In this document: in pieces, positions 56,361-64,000 of the stretch | Position numbering within the stretch: the first letter of the stretch is position 1 | Layout of the letters: each line of letters opens with the position of its first letter | Assembly (NCBI RefSeq): GCF_024347455.1 | Contig: NZ_AP025484.1 | Coordinates: 620,001 to 684,000, forward strand | Reading direction: 5' to 3' | DNA from: Vibrio echinoideorum | Lineage (GTDB): Bacteria > Pseudomonadota > Gammaproteobacteria > Enterobacterales > Vibrionaceae | Length of the DNA stretch: 64,000 nt | Notes under the pieces: model-generated | What the model was told of the DNA's origin: nothing | Database searches by the model: none | What the model saw: only the letters and a program-made list of their open reading frames with translations | Program-made: the position numbers and the translations under genes

Positions 56361-57824
56361 ATGATGACTCAATTACAGAATGTTCAAGCAGAAAACGCAC
56401 TTTACATTGGCGGCGAATGGCAAGCGGGTGTTAGCACCGTTGCGAACATTAACCCATCAGATATTTCTGAAAACATCGGTAACTTTGCACAAGCAAGCAC
56501 TGACCAAGTTCAACAAGCGATTTCAGCGGCGAAGCACGCTCAGCCAGAGTGGGAAAAAACACCGATTGAACGTAAGCAAGCAGTGCTTCAAGCGATTGGT
56601 GATGAACTGATTGCACGTTGTGACGAGCTAGGTACATTACTTTCTCGTGAAGAAGGTAAGCCTTTTGCTGAAGGTCGTGGTGAAATTTACCGTGCAGGTC
56701 AGTTCTTCCAATACTTCGCAGCTGAAGTGCTTCGTCAAATTGGCGACAACGCAGAATCAGTACGCCCAGGCGTTTCTGTAGAAGTGACTCGTGAGGCAGT
56801 TGGTGTTATCGGCATCATCTCTCCTTGGAACTTCCCAACAGCAACAGCTGCTTGGAAAATTGCTCCAGCATTGGCTTTCGGTAACAGCGTTATCTGGAAA
56901 CCTGCAAACCTAACACCAGCAAGTGCGGTTGCGCTAACTGAGATTATCCACCGCCAAGGCATGCCTGCAGGCACGTTCAACCTTGTACTGGGTAGCGGTT
57001 CGAAAGTAGGTGATGCACTGATCAATTCTAAAGACGTGAATGGTGTGAGCTTTACTGGTTCTGTTGATACGGGTCGTAAAGTCGCAGCTGCAACAGCGCC
57101 AAACTTCGTTCGTTGCCAACTAGAAATGGGCAGTAAGAACGCATTAGTGATTGCTGACGATGCAGATATCCAAACTGCAGTAGATGCAACTATCGCGGGT
57201 TCATTCTCGGGTGCCGGTCAAAAATGTACCGCATCTTCTCGTCTAGTGGTAATGGATGGCATTCACGACCAATACGTCGAAGCACTTATCAAACGCATGA
57301 GTGAGCTTAAAGTCGGTCATGCACTAGAAGAGGGCGTGTTCATGGGCCCTGTAGTCGATGGAAACCAACTTGAAGCAAACCTTGGTTGGGTTGAGAAAGC
57401 ACGTCAAAGCGGCGGTGAGCTAGCATTTGGTGGCGAACGCTTGAGCATGAAACACGAAGGTTTCTACATGTCTCCAACCTTGTTCTTGAATACTAAGAAC
57501 GATTGGGAAGTGAACCAAGAAGAAGTGTTTGCTCCTATGGCAAGTGTGATTCGAGTTGCTGACTTAGAAGAAGCTATCGCGACAACAAACGACACACGTT
57601 TCGGCCTAACAGGCGGCATCATTACTCAAAGCCTACGCAGCAGTGCGATGTTCAAACAACAAGCTCAAACAGGTTGTGTGATGGTGAACCTACCAACAGC
57701 AGGCACAGATTACCACGTACCGTTTGGTGGTCGTAAAGAGTCTAGCTTCGGTCCTCGTGAGCAAGGTCAGTACGCGAAAGAGTTCTATACCGTGGTTAAG
57801 ACAGCTTACCAGCGCCCTTACTAA
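56361..57824 (+). CDS. Aldehyde dehydrogenase, 2,5-dioxovalerate dehydrogenase type
   Basis: 487 residues. Catalytic Cys289 (SGAGQKCTASS), Glu255 (LEMGSKN) and Asn157 (SPWNFP). The end of the protein, PFGGRKESSFGPREQGQYAKEFYTVVKTAY, is typical for alpha-ketoglutaric semialdehyde dehydrogenases, which convert a five-carbon semialdehyde to 2-oxoglutarate. NAD(P)-dependent, cytoplasmic. Specificity is inferred. Confidence 0.85.
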   Translation: MMTQLQNVQAENALYIGGEWQAGVSTVANINPSDISENIGNFAQASTDQVQQAISAAKHAQPEWEKTPIERKQAVLQAIGDELIARCDELGTLLSREEGKPFAEGRGEIYRAGQFFQYFAAEVLRQIGDNAESVRPGVSVEVTREAVGVIGIISPWNFPTATAAWKIAPALAFGNSVIWKPANLTPASAVALTEIIHRQGMPAGTFNLVLGSGSKVGDALINSKDVNGVSFTGSVDTGRKVAAATAPNFVRCQLEMGSKNALVIADDADIQTAVDATIAGSFSGAGQKCTASSRLVVMDGIHDQYVEALIKRMSELKVGHALEEGVFMGPVVDGNQLEANLGWVEKARQSGGELAFGGERLSMKHEGFYMSPTLFLNTKNDWEVNQEEVFAPMASVIRVADLEEAIATTNDTRFGLTGGIITQSLRSSAMFKQQAQTGCVMVNLPTAGTDYHVPFGGRKESSFGPREQGQYAKEFYTVVKTAYQRPY

Positions 57825-57912
57825 GCAGCTTTCTGTTAATTAGATTTCTATTAACTAGAACGGGATAGTTGGAGTCATTAGTTAAACAGACCCTAACTAT
57901 CTAGCTATCGAA

Positions 57913-57939
57913 TTGGCCTGATTCATCGAGTCAGGCCAA
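57913..57939 (+). terminator. Hairpin after the aldehyde dehydrogenase gene
   Basis: Perfect 9-bp stem TTGGCCTGA/TCAGGCCAA, loop of 9. No T-run follows, so it may be a terminator or mRNA-stabilising element. Confidence 0.5.
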
Positions 57940-58082
57940 CATCAAAACTCAATCAAGCTCAATCAAAGATAGATTTCAAAGACTGAGCACCCAGTAAGTG
58001 ATTTAACCCATTTTTGAAAACATGTTATTTGAGCGTGTTTTCAAAACCGAGCTAGAACACTGAGCTTTCAATAGGAGTGGTT

Positions 58083-59078
58083 ATGTACCAGCAACGGATT
58101 GTTATAGATGGATTGCAATACTGCAATTGGAACAGAGAATATTTCCAAACACTAAAGGCGAGCGGCATTACAGCAGTTCACGCTACCGCGGTTTACCACG
58201 AGACAGCTCGTGAAACCTTATCTCGTTTTGCTGAGTGGAACTTAAGATTCGAGCAGAATGCAGACATTATTATGCCGATACATTCAATGGCTGATGTTGA
58301 AACTGCAAAAGCGACAGGCAAAGTCGGCATTTTTTTAGGTGCTCAAAACTGTTCGCCAATTGATGATGAGATTGGTCTTATCGAAGTGATGCGTCAGCAG
58401 GGTCTTTTGATCATGCAGCTGACTTACAACAACCAGAGTTTATTGGCGACGGGTTGTTATGAGCAGAACGACACAGGTATCACGCGCTTCGGTAAACAAG
58501 CTATCGAAGAGATGAACCGAGTAGGTATGATCATCGATATGTCTCACAGTGCTGAACGTTCAACACTTGAGGCGATAGACCTATCTTCTCGCCCTATTTG
58601 TATCAGCCACGCGAACCCGACGTTTGCACATGATGCACTGCGTAATAAATCAAATGATGTGATTAAGGCTCTAACCGAACGCGGTGGCTTAATCGGATTC
58701 AGCTTATACCCATTCCACCTACCAAACGGCAGCCAATGTACCTTGGAAGATTTCTGCCAAATGGTTGCAACTACGGCTGATATGGTCGGCGTAGAGCACC
58801 TAGGTATTGGCAGTGACCTATGCTTAAACCAACCTCAAGCCGTTCTTGAGTGGATGCGAAATGGTCGCTGGTCGAAGGCTATGGACTACGGTGAAGGCTC
58901 TGCGAATAACTCAGGTTGGCCAGATTCACTGCCTTGGTTCTGTGGGAGTTCTGGTATGGAAAATATCTATAACGGATTGATGCGTCACGGTTTCAGTGAG
59001 TCTGAAGCTGGGCAAGTATTAGGCGATAACTGGTTTAACTTTTTGAAAGAGGGCTTAGAGCCTCAAAGCAAAAAGTAA
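58083..59078 (+). CDS. M19 (renal dipeptidase) family protein, variant
   Basis: 331 residues from ATG 58083 (AGGAG at 5 bases). Family features: D-M-S-H-S-A-E and S-H-A-N-P near 155-180, and G-I-G-S-D near 240. The normal first metal motif H-x-D is replaced by D-G-L-Q-Y-C-N at 10-16, so it is not a standard dipeptidase. A similar dipeptidase-like gene occurs in the glycine betaine/dimethylglycine cluster of Pseudomonas. It may act as a cyclic amidohydrolase. Confidence 0.85.
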   Translation: MYQQRIVIDGLQYCNWNREYFQTLKASGITAVHATAVYHETARETLSRFAEWNLRFEQNADIIMPIHSMADVETAKATGKVGIFLGAQNCSPIDDEIGLIEVMRQQGLLIMQLTYNNQSLLATGCYEQNDTGITRFGKQAIEEMNRVGMIIDMSHSAERSTLEAIDLSSRPICISHANPTFAHDALRNKSNDVIKALTERGGLIGFSLYPFHLPNGSQCTLEDFCQMVATTADMVGVEHLGIGSDLCLNQPQAVLEWMRNGRWSKAMDYGEGSANNSGWPDSLPWFCGSSGMENIYNGLMRHGFSESEAGQVLGDNWFNFLKEGLEPQSKK

Positions 59079-59263
59079 CCGCTTTTTTGAACAGCATTGA
59101 AAAGAATATCAATTATACAAAAGGAACAACGGTCTATTTCGCAACGCGGTAACCCAAACATGGATTAGCCTGCCCAACACAAAAACAATAGGGCAGGTGT
59201 TAAATACACCTCTTGTGGTCATCATTTTAATGACGGCTGCAAAGAAACCTCTGGAGTCAGAGT

Positions 59264-60871
59264 ATGTCTGATTTAACCAATAGCGTGAAATCTTCAAACG
59301 TAAATGCGGGTCAAGCAAACACAGCAAGTAATAAAACAAGTAAAAATACACAGTCTGAGTCTGCCTCAGACAAATTAGGACTAACTAACCCAGCACTTTG
59401 GTACAGCGGCGGCTTTATCGCTCTGTTTGTAGCCCTTGCTTTGTTTGATGGCGAGCTGCTGTCTACCCTAGTAAATACCGGCTTTGCATGGTCTGTAAAA
59501 GTGTTCGGCCCATATTGGCAAATGCTTCTTCTTCTGACTTTTCTTATTGGTCTTGGCCTAGCGGCAGGGCGAACAGGCAAGGTTATCCTAGGTGGCATCG
59601 ATAAGCCTGAGATGGATGGCTTCCGCTGGATGGCGATCATCTTTTGTACGTTACTTGCGGGTGGCGGTGTGTTTTGGGCGGCAGCAGAGCCTATCGCACA
59701 CTATGTGAGTCCTCCACCGTTGTATGGCGCGCAAGAAAACGCACAACAAGGCGCAGTAAACGCATTATCACAATCGTTTATGCACTGGGGTTTTCTCGCA
59801 TGGGCAATCGTTGGTAGCTTAACGTCTATTGTGGTTATGCACCTTCACTACGACAAAGGCTTACCGCTTAAGCCTCGTATTTTGCTATACCCAGTTTTAG
59901 GCGAAAGAGCACTGAAAGGTCATACCGGCGCACTGATTGATGCATGTTGTATTGTTGCAGTAGCAGCGGGCACCATCGGTCCGATCGGTTTCTTGGGCTT
60001 GCAAGTGAGCTACGCATTGAACGAACTGTTTGGTATCCCAGATGGCTTCACGACACAGCTGATCATCATATTGTTCGCTATCGTTCTTTACACATTGTCT
60101 GCATTAAGTGGTCTTAACCGCGGGATGCAAATGCTAAGCCGTTACAACGTAATTTTAGCAATGGCATTGATGGTCTACATTCTGATCTTTGGTCCAACGA
60201 ACTTCATCTTCAATGGCTACATCCAAGGTGTAGGCAGCATGATTGACAACTTCATCCCAATGGCGACTTACCGTGGTGACGAAGGTTGGTTGAGCTGGTG
60301 GACAGTGTTCTTCTGGGGCTGGTTCCTAGGTTACGGACCAATGATGGCAATCTTCATTGCTCGAATTTCACGCGGTCGTAGTATTCGTCAGTTGGTGACA
60401 ACCATTAGTATTGTTGCTCCGTTTGTTACTTGTTTTTGGTTCACGATTGTTGGTGGTTCAGGTCTGGCATTTGAAATCGCTGATCCGGGCAGTGTAAGTA
60501 AAGCATTTGAAGGTTTTAACTTACCAGGCGCTCTACTGGCGGTAACTCAACAGCTACCAATGCCAATGCTTACGTCTATCTTGTTCTTGATTCTGACGAC
60601 GATCTTTATCGTGACGACAGGTGACTCAATGACTTACACCATCAGTGTTGTTGTGAGTGGTGAGACAGAACCCAATGCAATTATTCGTACTTTCTGGGGT
60701 GTGATGATGGGGGTAACAGCTTTAATTCTGATTTCCCTTGGTTCAGGCGGAATTTCTGCGCTGCAATCGTTCATTGTTATCACTGCGGTACCTGTTTCCT
60801 TAATCTTACTTCCTTCACTTTGGAATGCGCCTCAAATCGCAATCAAGATGGCAAAAGAACAAGGTCTATAG
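59264..60871 (+). CDS. BCCT-family transporter
   Basis: 535 residues with about 12 membrane helices. A hydrophilic N-terminus of about 40 residues is unusual (Asn/Ser/Thr-rich). The hallmark W-W-T-V-F-F-W-G-W-F-L-G-Y-G-P and I-A-R-I-S-R-G-R-S follow near 345-375. Takes up betaine, carnitine, choline or related quaternary-ammonium compounds with sodium or protons. The best indicator of the substrate class of the cluster. Confidence 0.93.
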   Translation: MSDLTNSVKSSNVNAGQANTASNKTSKNTQSESASDKLGLTNPALWYSGGFIALFVALALFDGELLSTLVNTGFAWSVKVFGPYWQMLLLLTFLIGLGLAAGRTGKVILGGIDKPEMDGFRWMAIIFCTLLAGGGVFWAAAEPIAHYVSPPPLYGAQENAQQGAVNALSQSFMHWGFLAWAIVGSLTSIVVMHLHYDKGLPLKPRILLYPVLGERALKGHTGALIDACCIVAVAAGTIGPIGFLGLQVSYALNELFGIPDGFTTQLIIILFAIVLYTLSALSGLNRGMQMLSRYNVILAMALMVYILIFGPTNFIFNGYIQGVGSMIDNFIPMATYRGDEGWLSWWTVFFWGWFLGYGPMMAIFIARISRGRSIRQLVTTISIVAPFVTCFWFTIVGGSGLAFEIADPGSVSKAFEGFNLPGALLAVTQQLPMPMLTSILFLILTTIFIVTTGDSMTYTISVVVSGETEPNAIIRTFWGVMMGVTALILISLGSGGISALQSFIVITAVPVSLILLPSLWNAPQIAIKMAKEQGL

Positions 60872-61146
60872 AAAGCAAGAACGACCAAATGCGGGCCTTG
60901 TAATTAAGGCCCGCAAGAAATCCGAAAGTCAGTAAAACCTGTACCGGTGAAGATACACCGGACGGCAAAGTATTTAGGTCAATCGATCTAGTCAGGACAA
61001 ATAATAAGGGGCGAGATCGCTTGCCTCAATAACTATCAAAAACGTGAAAGCTAACCAGCATACTGTTACAACGAATGCTTCAAATGATGGCAACGATCGG
61101 TTCTGAATGGCTAGCAAAATCCTATAACTATAAGGTGGTGAGCAAA
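60872..61146 (+). other. Structured leader upstream of unknown pair
   Basis: Holds a hairpin GCGGGCCTT/AAGGCCCGC (60891-60914), then a nested arrangement in which ACCT and AGGT enclose a CCGGTG/CACCGG stem (about 60937-60979), and a smaller stem near 61010-61030. It could be a folded 5' leader. No riboswitch class was matched with confidence. Confidence 0.4.
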
Positions 61147-62886
61147 ATGGATGCACATCGTTCTACCTACACTGAATCAGCATTACGTGACGCAACCGTC
61201 GTCATGGCACCGGAAAGGCTAGGTGCGATGCACCAAACACGCATCAGCTTCGTGAGAACTCTGATTCGTAAAATGGCTCAGCAAGAATGGAAAGTGACGA
61301 AACATGAGTGGCAATTAGACGCTCAAGGTTTCGGTCACGTTATCTATAAGCTAGCAACGCCAAACCATGTTTATCATTTGGTTGTTTTTTGCGATGAAAT
61401 TGCAGATGACGAACGAAATGACCGTGTCATTGCTGAAAAGTGGGACGTAACGTTTGCGCTTGTTCTTGGTGATGTTGATGTCACCCTACTTGAAAGACTT
61501 CGTGCGAATGTACCGCTTCAAGAGGCGGGCCGTAATCCAAATAACGTACTTGTTTTAGCGCGTGCTAACAAAAGTGTACGTGTGTTCGAACACATCGTGA
61601 GTCACTTGGCGAAAGGTGTTCAACCAACGCCCAAAGAACTGGCTGAAGTGGGCTACATTCTACGAACCACTGCCGTTTATGGTAATGGCAAATTTGGTAT
61701 TGCTGACTTTAAAATCTTAGAGAAAAATGAAGATTTTAACCAGTCATTTAGTGCGCAAATGTGTGCAGTTTATATGCTGCGTGAGTTCAGCTTAGACTGG
61801 GTTCATTACCTAGCCGAACAACAGGGCGGTGAACAAGCGATTACCTTGCATCGAGGATTACAGCGTTACCTTGGTGTTGGTAATGCGACGGGTTTAGGTA
61901 TGGCGCCATACCTTATTAACCACCCTAGTATTGTCGATCAGTGGATGACAACCCGTGAACATGCATTGGCGGACGTGTTGTCCAGTCAGACTGATATGGC
62001 GTTGATCGAGCCACTGCGTACCTTAGTTAAAAAAGCGATTTGTCATTTAGAACAAGTCGTTACCATCAATGAAACACAGCAAGAGCTCAACAAAGCTGCT
62101 GTTGATGATTTGAAGCACACAGAACAATCATTAGAAGCTTCTGTCAGCCTGTGTGATACATGGGCACAGTTAGTCGAACAATCTAAGCACATGAGTATGG
62201 AAGCCCAAGAAATCCTTATCTCATGCTTGATGGAATTGTACCCAGAATTAGTGGACGCCCATCAAGAGCAAATGAATTGCAGCGAAACACTGTCGCTTCC
62301 TAGTGGCAAAAAGATTCAAGACCTTCTGGTTGTATTAGAAGAAAAGTACCGTTGGGCGATCACGACTGACTTTACTAAAGCGGAGAACAACTACTGGTTC
62401 TGGTATCGCTCTCAAGACAAAGAAGAGCCAAGACTCGGAGTTCGAGGCGAGGAACTAGGCGAAGAGCGTGAATTGCCTTTAGATATCGGCCGTCAAGCTT
62501 ACCGTTTGTACCATGCTTTATTGCAATTTGCGCCTGGGCTTTCATTGGCTGAATTCCTTGTTAAACAGCCACAGCACCGTGCGATTGCACGCCGTGTATG
62601 GACGTTGGGTAACAAAGCGATGGGCGATATTCAAATGAATGTGCTGCATCAAGATTCGCCGCCAATGCACTTGCTGCGTTGCAAGCTAGCGATGTTTGGT
62701 GCAACTAAGTTTGATCCTCGTTCAGATCGTTGGGTGCGAGTGACGTTTTTCCAAGGTGCGCCACTTCTTGATGAAATTCATCAGGACGAATGGGTGTTCC
62801 CAATATTACCAAGTGAAGCGGAGCTCGCTGACTCACAAAAAGCTACTACACATATCAACGCTCAACATGGAGGTAAATCGTTATGA
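61147..62886 (+). CDS. Unknown protein (579 aa)
   Basis: 579 residues from ATG 61147 (AAGGTGG upstream); an ATG at 61075 adds 24 residues. No domain recognised. N-terminus is basic and helical (RTLIRKMAQQEWKVTKHEWQL). Rich in Trp, His and acidic residues. Shares its stop with the start of the DUF3726 gene (ATGA), so it is co-translated and probably partner of it. Part of the BCCT cluster; may be a subunit of an enzyme complex. Confidence 0.75.
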   Translation: MDAHRSTYTESALRDATVVMAPERLGAMHQTRISFVRTLIRKMAQQEWKVTKHEWQLDAQGFGHVIYKLATPNHVYHLVVFCDEIADDERNDRVIAEKWDVTFALVLGDVDVTLLERLRANVPLQEAGRNPNNVLVLARANKSVRVFEHIVSHLAKGVQPTPKELAEVGYILRTTAVYGNGKFGIADFKILEKNEDFNQSFSAQMCAVYMLREFSLDWVHYLAEQQGGEQAITLHRGLQRYLGVGNATGLGMAPYLINHPSIVDQWMTTREHALADVLSSQTDMALIEPLRTLVKKAICHLEQVVTINETQQELNKAAVDDLKHTEQSLEASVSLCDTWAQLVEQSKHMSMEAQEILISCLMELYPELVDAHQEQMNCSETLSLPSGKKIQDLLVVLEEKYRWAITTDFTKAENNYWFWYRSQDKEEPRLGVRGEELGEERELPLDIGRQAYRLYHALLQFAPGLSLAEFLVKQPQHRAIARRVWTLGNKAMGDIQMNVLHQDSPPMHLLRCKLAMFGATKFDPRSDRWVRVTFFQGAPLLDEIHQDEWVFPILPSEAELADSQKATTHINAQHGGKSL

Positions 62887-63620
62887 TCGTTTCTCACAAT
62901 GAACTGGTAGCGGCCGTCAATAAAGCCTTTCTGGGTATGCGTCGTACATGTGGTGAAGCCGATGTAATAGCGAACATGGTGGCAGATTTACAGATGGTGG
63001 GCTTGGATGGAGTTCGTCATTTTAACAGTGCGAGCAACTTCATCGGGCTAGAAGACGACCGCCCTGTAGATATTCAAGTGCGCAGCGATAATACCGTTGA
63101 AGTTGACCTACACAAGGCGAGCTTAGCCTGTCATCTTCCTGTGATTATGGACTATTCGATTGAAAAAATGGTTGGTAAGAAGACGCTGAAAATTGAGCTA
63201 AATAACTGCCACAACCGTTGGTTGGCGTATAGCGAGCTTGTAAAACTGGCTGCGAAAGGTATCGCGTGCATGGCACGTTGGGATAACGGCTCTAACCCTA
63301 AGAGCACTTTGTATGTTCTTAACCGTGGTTGCGTTGCTCCAGAACTGTTTTTATCAGATTTGCCACTGGCATCGGACGAACATATCCACAATATGACCAT
63401 CGAACTTTCCGTCCAGGATTTCGATATCGAACGTTTGTCAGATGGCTACCAAACACACATTGAATCGGACGCGCTTTTTAAAACTCAAGAGAAAGCGTGG
63501 AACGATGGCATTGAAGTTGATGATGGAGAGTGGGGCGCGTTGAAAGAGACTGCGACGGCTATCCTTGTTGAAAGTAGCCAACGTTCGACTCAAGGTGCAG
63601 GTGAATTAACGGCTTCGTAG
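62883..63620 (+). CDS. DUF3726-type protein
   Basis: 245 residues. The N-terminus MIVSHNELVAAVNKAFLGMRRTCGEADVIANMVADLQMVGLDG matches DUF3726, a family found in nitrogen-compound catabolic clusters. A cysteine-rich site is not seen. Overlaps the previous gene by 4 bases. Last gene in the operon. Confidence 0.8.
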   Translation: MIVSHNELVAAVNKAFLGMRRTCGEADVIANMVADLQMVGLDGVRHFNSASNFIGLEDDRPVDIQVRSDNTVEVDLHKASLACHLPVIMDYSIEKMVGKKTLKIELNNCHNRWLAYSELVKLAAKGIACMARWDNGSNPKSTLYVLNRGCVAPELFLSDLPLASDEHIHNMTIELSVQDFDIERLSDGYQTHIESDALFKTQEKAWNDGIEVDDGEWGALKETATAILVESSQRSTQGAGELTAS

Positions 63621-64000
63621 TCGCTAGATTCACTAAATTTGATAGATTTATTAGAACGAATAGATTAACGACAAATAACCCAGTTAGTTTATCAACACAG
63701 ATAAAACCAAAGAGCTTAACGTATCCTCACCTCGTTAAGCTCTTTTTATTTGCCTCTCGCTTTTGGTTTGCTTCACTTTATTCTTTCGATCTCTCGTTAG
63801 ATAAATCCCTTCTAAACGGACTGTTTGACACATGTTGTTACCCGTTGAAGGGTAATTGAACAATTAAACGAAGCACCTTCACATTCAGGTTAAACAAACG
63901 GTTTCATTTACAAGCCACTATGCGTATCTTGCTAATTAAAGGTGCCAAAGGGCGCCGTTTTTATTCGTACCGATGACTTTAGAATCAGATAAAAAGGAAT
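63621..64000. other. Terminal intergenic region
   Basis: About 380 bases. Contains the terminator at 63711-63750, a palindrome TTACCCGTTGAAGGGTAA (63838-63855), a weaker GGTGCC/GGCGCC hairpin followed by GTTTTTATT near 63942-63965, and AAAAAGGAA at the end, which may be the ribosome binding site of a gene beyond the window. Confidence 0.6.
63711..63750 (+). terminator. Rho-independent terminator of the BCCT cluster
   Basis: 11-bp stem AGAGCTTAACG/CGTTAAGCTCT (63711-63743), then TTTTTATTT. A textbook plus-strand terminator. Confidence 0.9.

Noticed and set aside
60930..60985. Resemblance to a c-di-GMP-I (GEMM) riboswitch
   Set aside because: Only AAACC ... GGACGGCAAAG is similar. The tetraloop and the second stem with its receptor are missing.
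61075..61146. Upstream ATG start for the unknown protein
   Set aside because: The ATG at 61147 has a better Shine-Dalgarno sequence and the extra residues look unlike coding sequence; not excluded.

Overview
The window reads as a marine gammaproteobacterium, most probably a Vibrio. It carries a large Mu-type transposable prophage, a complete F-type ATP synthase operon embedded in accessory catabolic genes (the arrangement expected of a second atp copy, perhaps on a secondary chromosome), TRAP and BCCT transporters, and moderately AT-rich intergenic DNA. The genus is inferred from protein style and gene content; there is no rRNA or other taxonomic marker here.

Region 1 (1-32602) is a Mu-like prophage in reverse orientation, cut off by the left edge of the window. 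From right to left: a CI/LexA-type repressor (only this gene is on +), a Ner-like regulator, MuA-type transposase with a complete DDE triad, MuB ATPase, small early genes, GemA, a Mor-family activator, a lysis block, small and large terminase, portal, minor head protein, gpG-like protein, protease/scaffold, decoration-like protein, major head protein gpT, head completion proteins, tail tube, tail chaperones joined by a -1 frameshift, tape measure and tail tip genes. No sheath gene is seen, so the particle is probably a B3/D3112-like siphovirus with Mu-type replication and head. Two cassettes are not part of the core: a two-gene nuclease-like module (12357-14683) with its own terminator and a palindrome in its promoter region, and a three-gene membrane-linked module (23431-24925) between gemA and mor. 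These are the best candidates for undescribed prophage-encoded systems. The phage terminus, starting TGTATA, lies at 32602 inside a sodium:solute symporter gene, which it truncates.

Region 2 (32603-46796) is a catabolic gene cluster: two double-domain SnoaL/NTF2 proteins and the broken symporter; a TRAP transporter whose DctM has a frameshift; a LacI-family regulator that appears to start at an ATA codon; an HpcH/HpaI aldolase; a HisD-like dehydrogenase, an SDR, a bicupin and an alpha/beta hydrolase; then a LysR regulator divergent from a nitrilase-family amidohydrolase. Matching 16-bp palindromes (consensus near TTGSATWCGWATSCAA) precede the SnoaL, dctP and HisD-like operons, which suggests that one LacI regulon ties the cluster together. 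The substrate is not established.

Region 3 (46983-53884) is a complete atpIBEFHAGDC operon on the minus strand, followed upstream by an 840-bp intergenic region that carries three direct repeats.

Region 4 (54727-63620) is a second catabolic cluster: LysR regulator, RidA, an aldehyde dehydrogenase of the 2,5-dioxovalerate dehydrogenase type, a variant M19 dipeptidase-family protein, a BCCT transporter, and a translationally coupled pair (about 579 aa and a DUF3726-type protein) with no recognised function. The combination points to uptake and breakdown of a quaternary-ammonium or similar nitrogenous osmolyte. That is inference.
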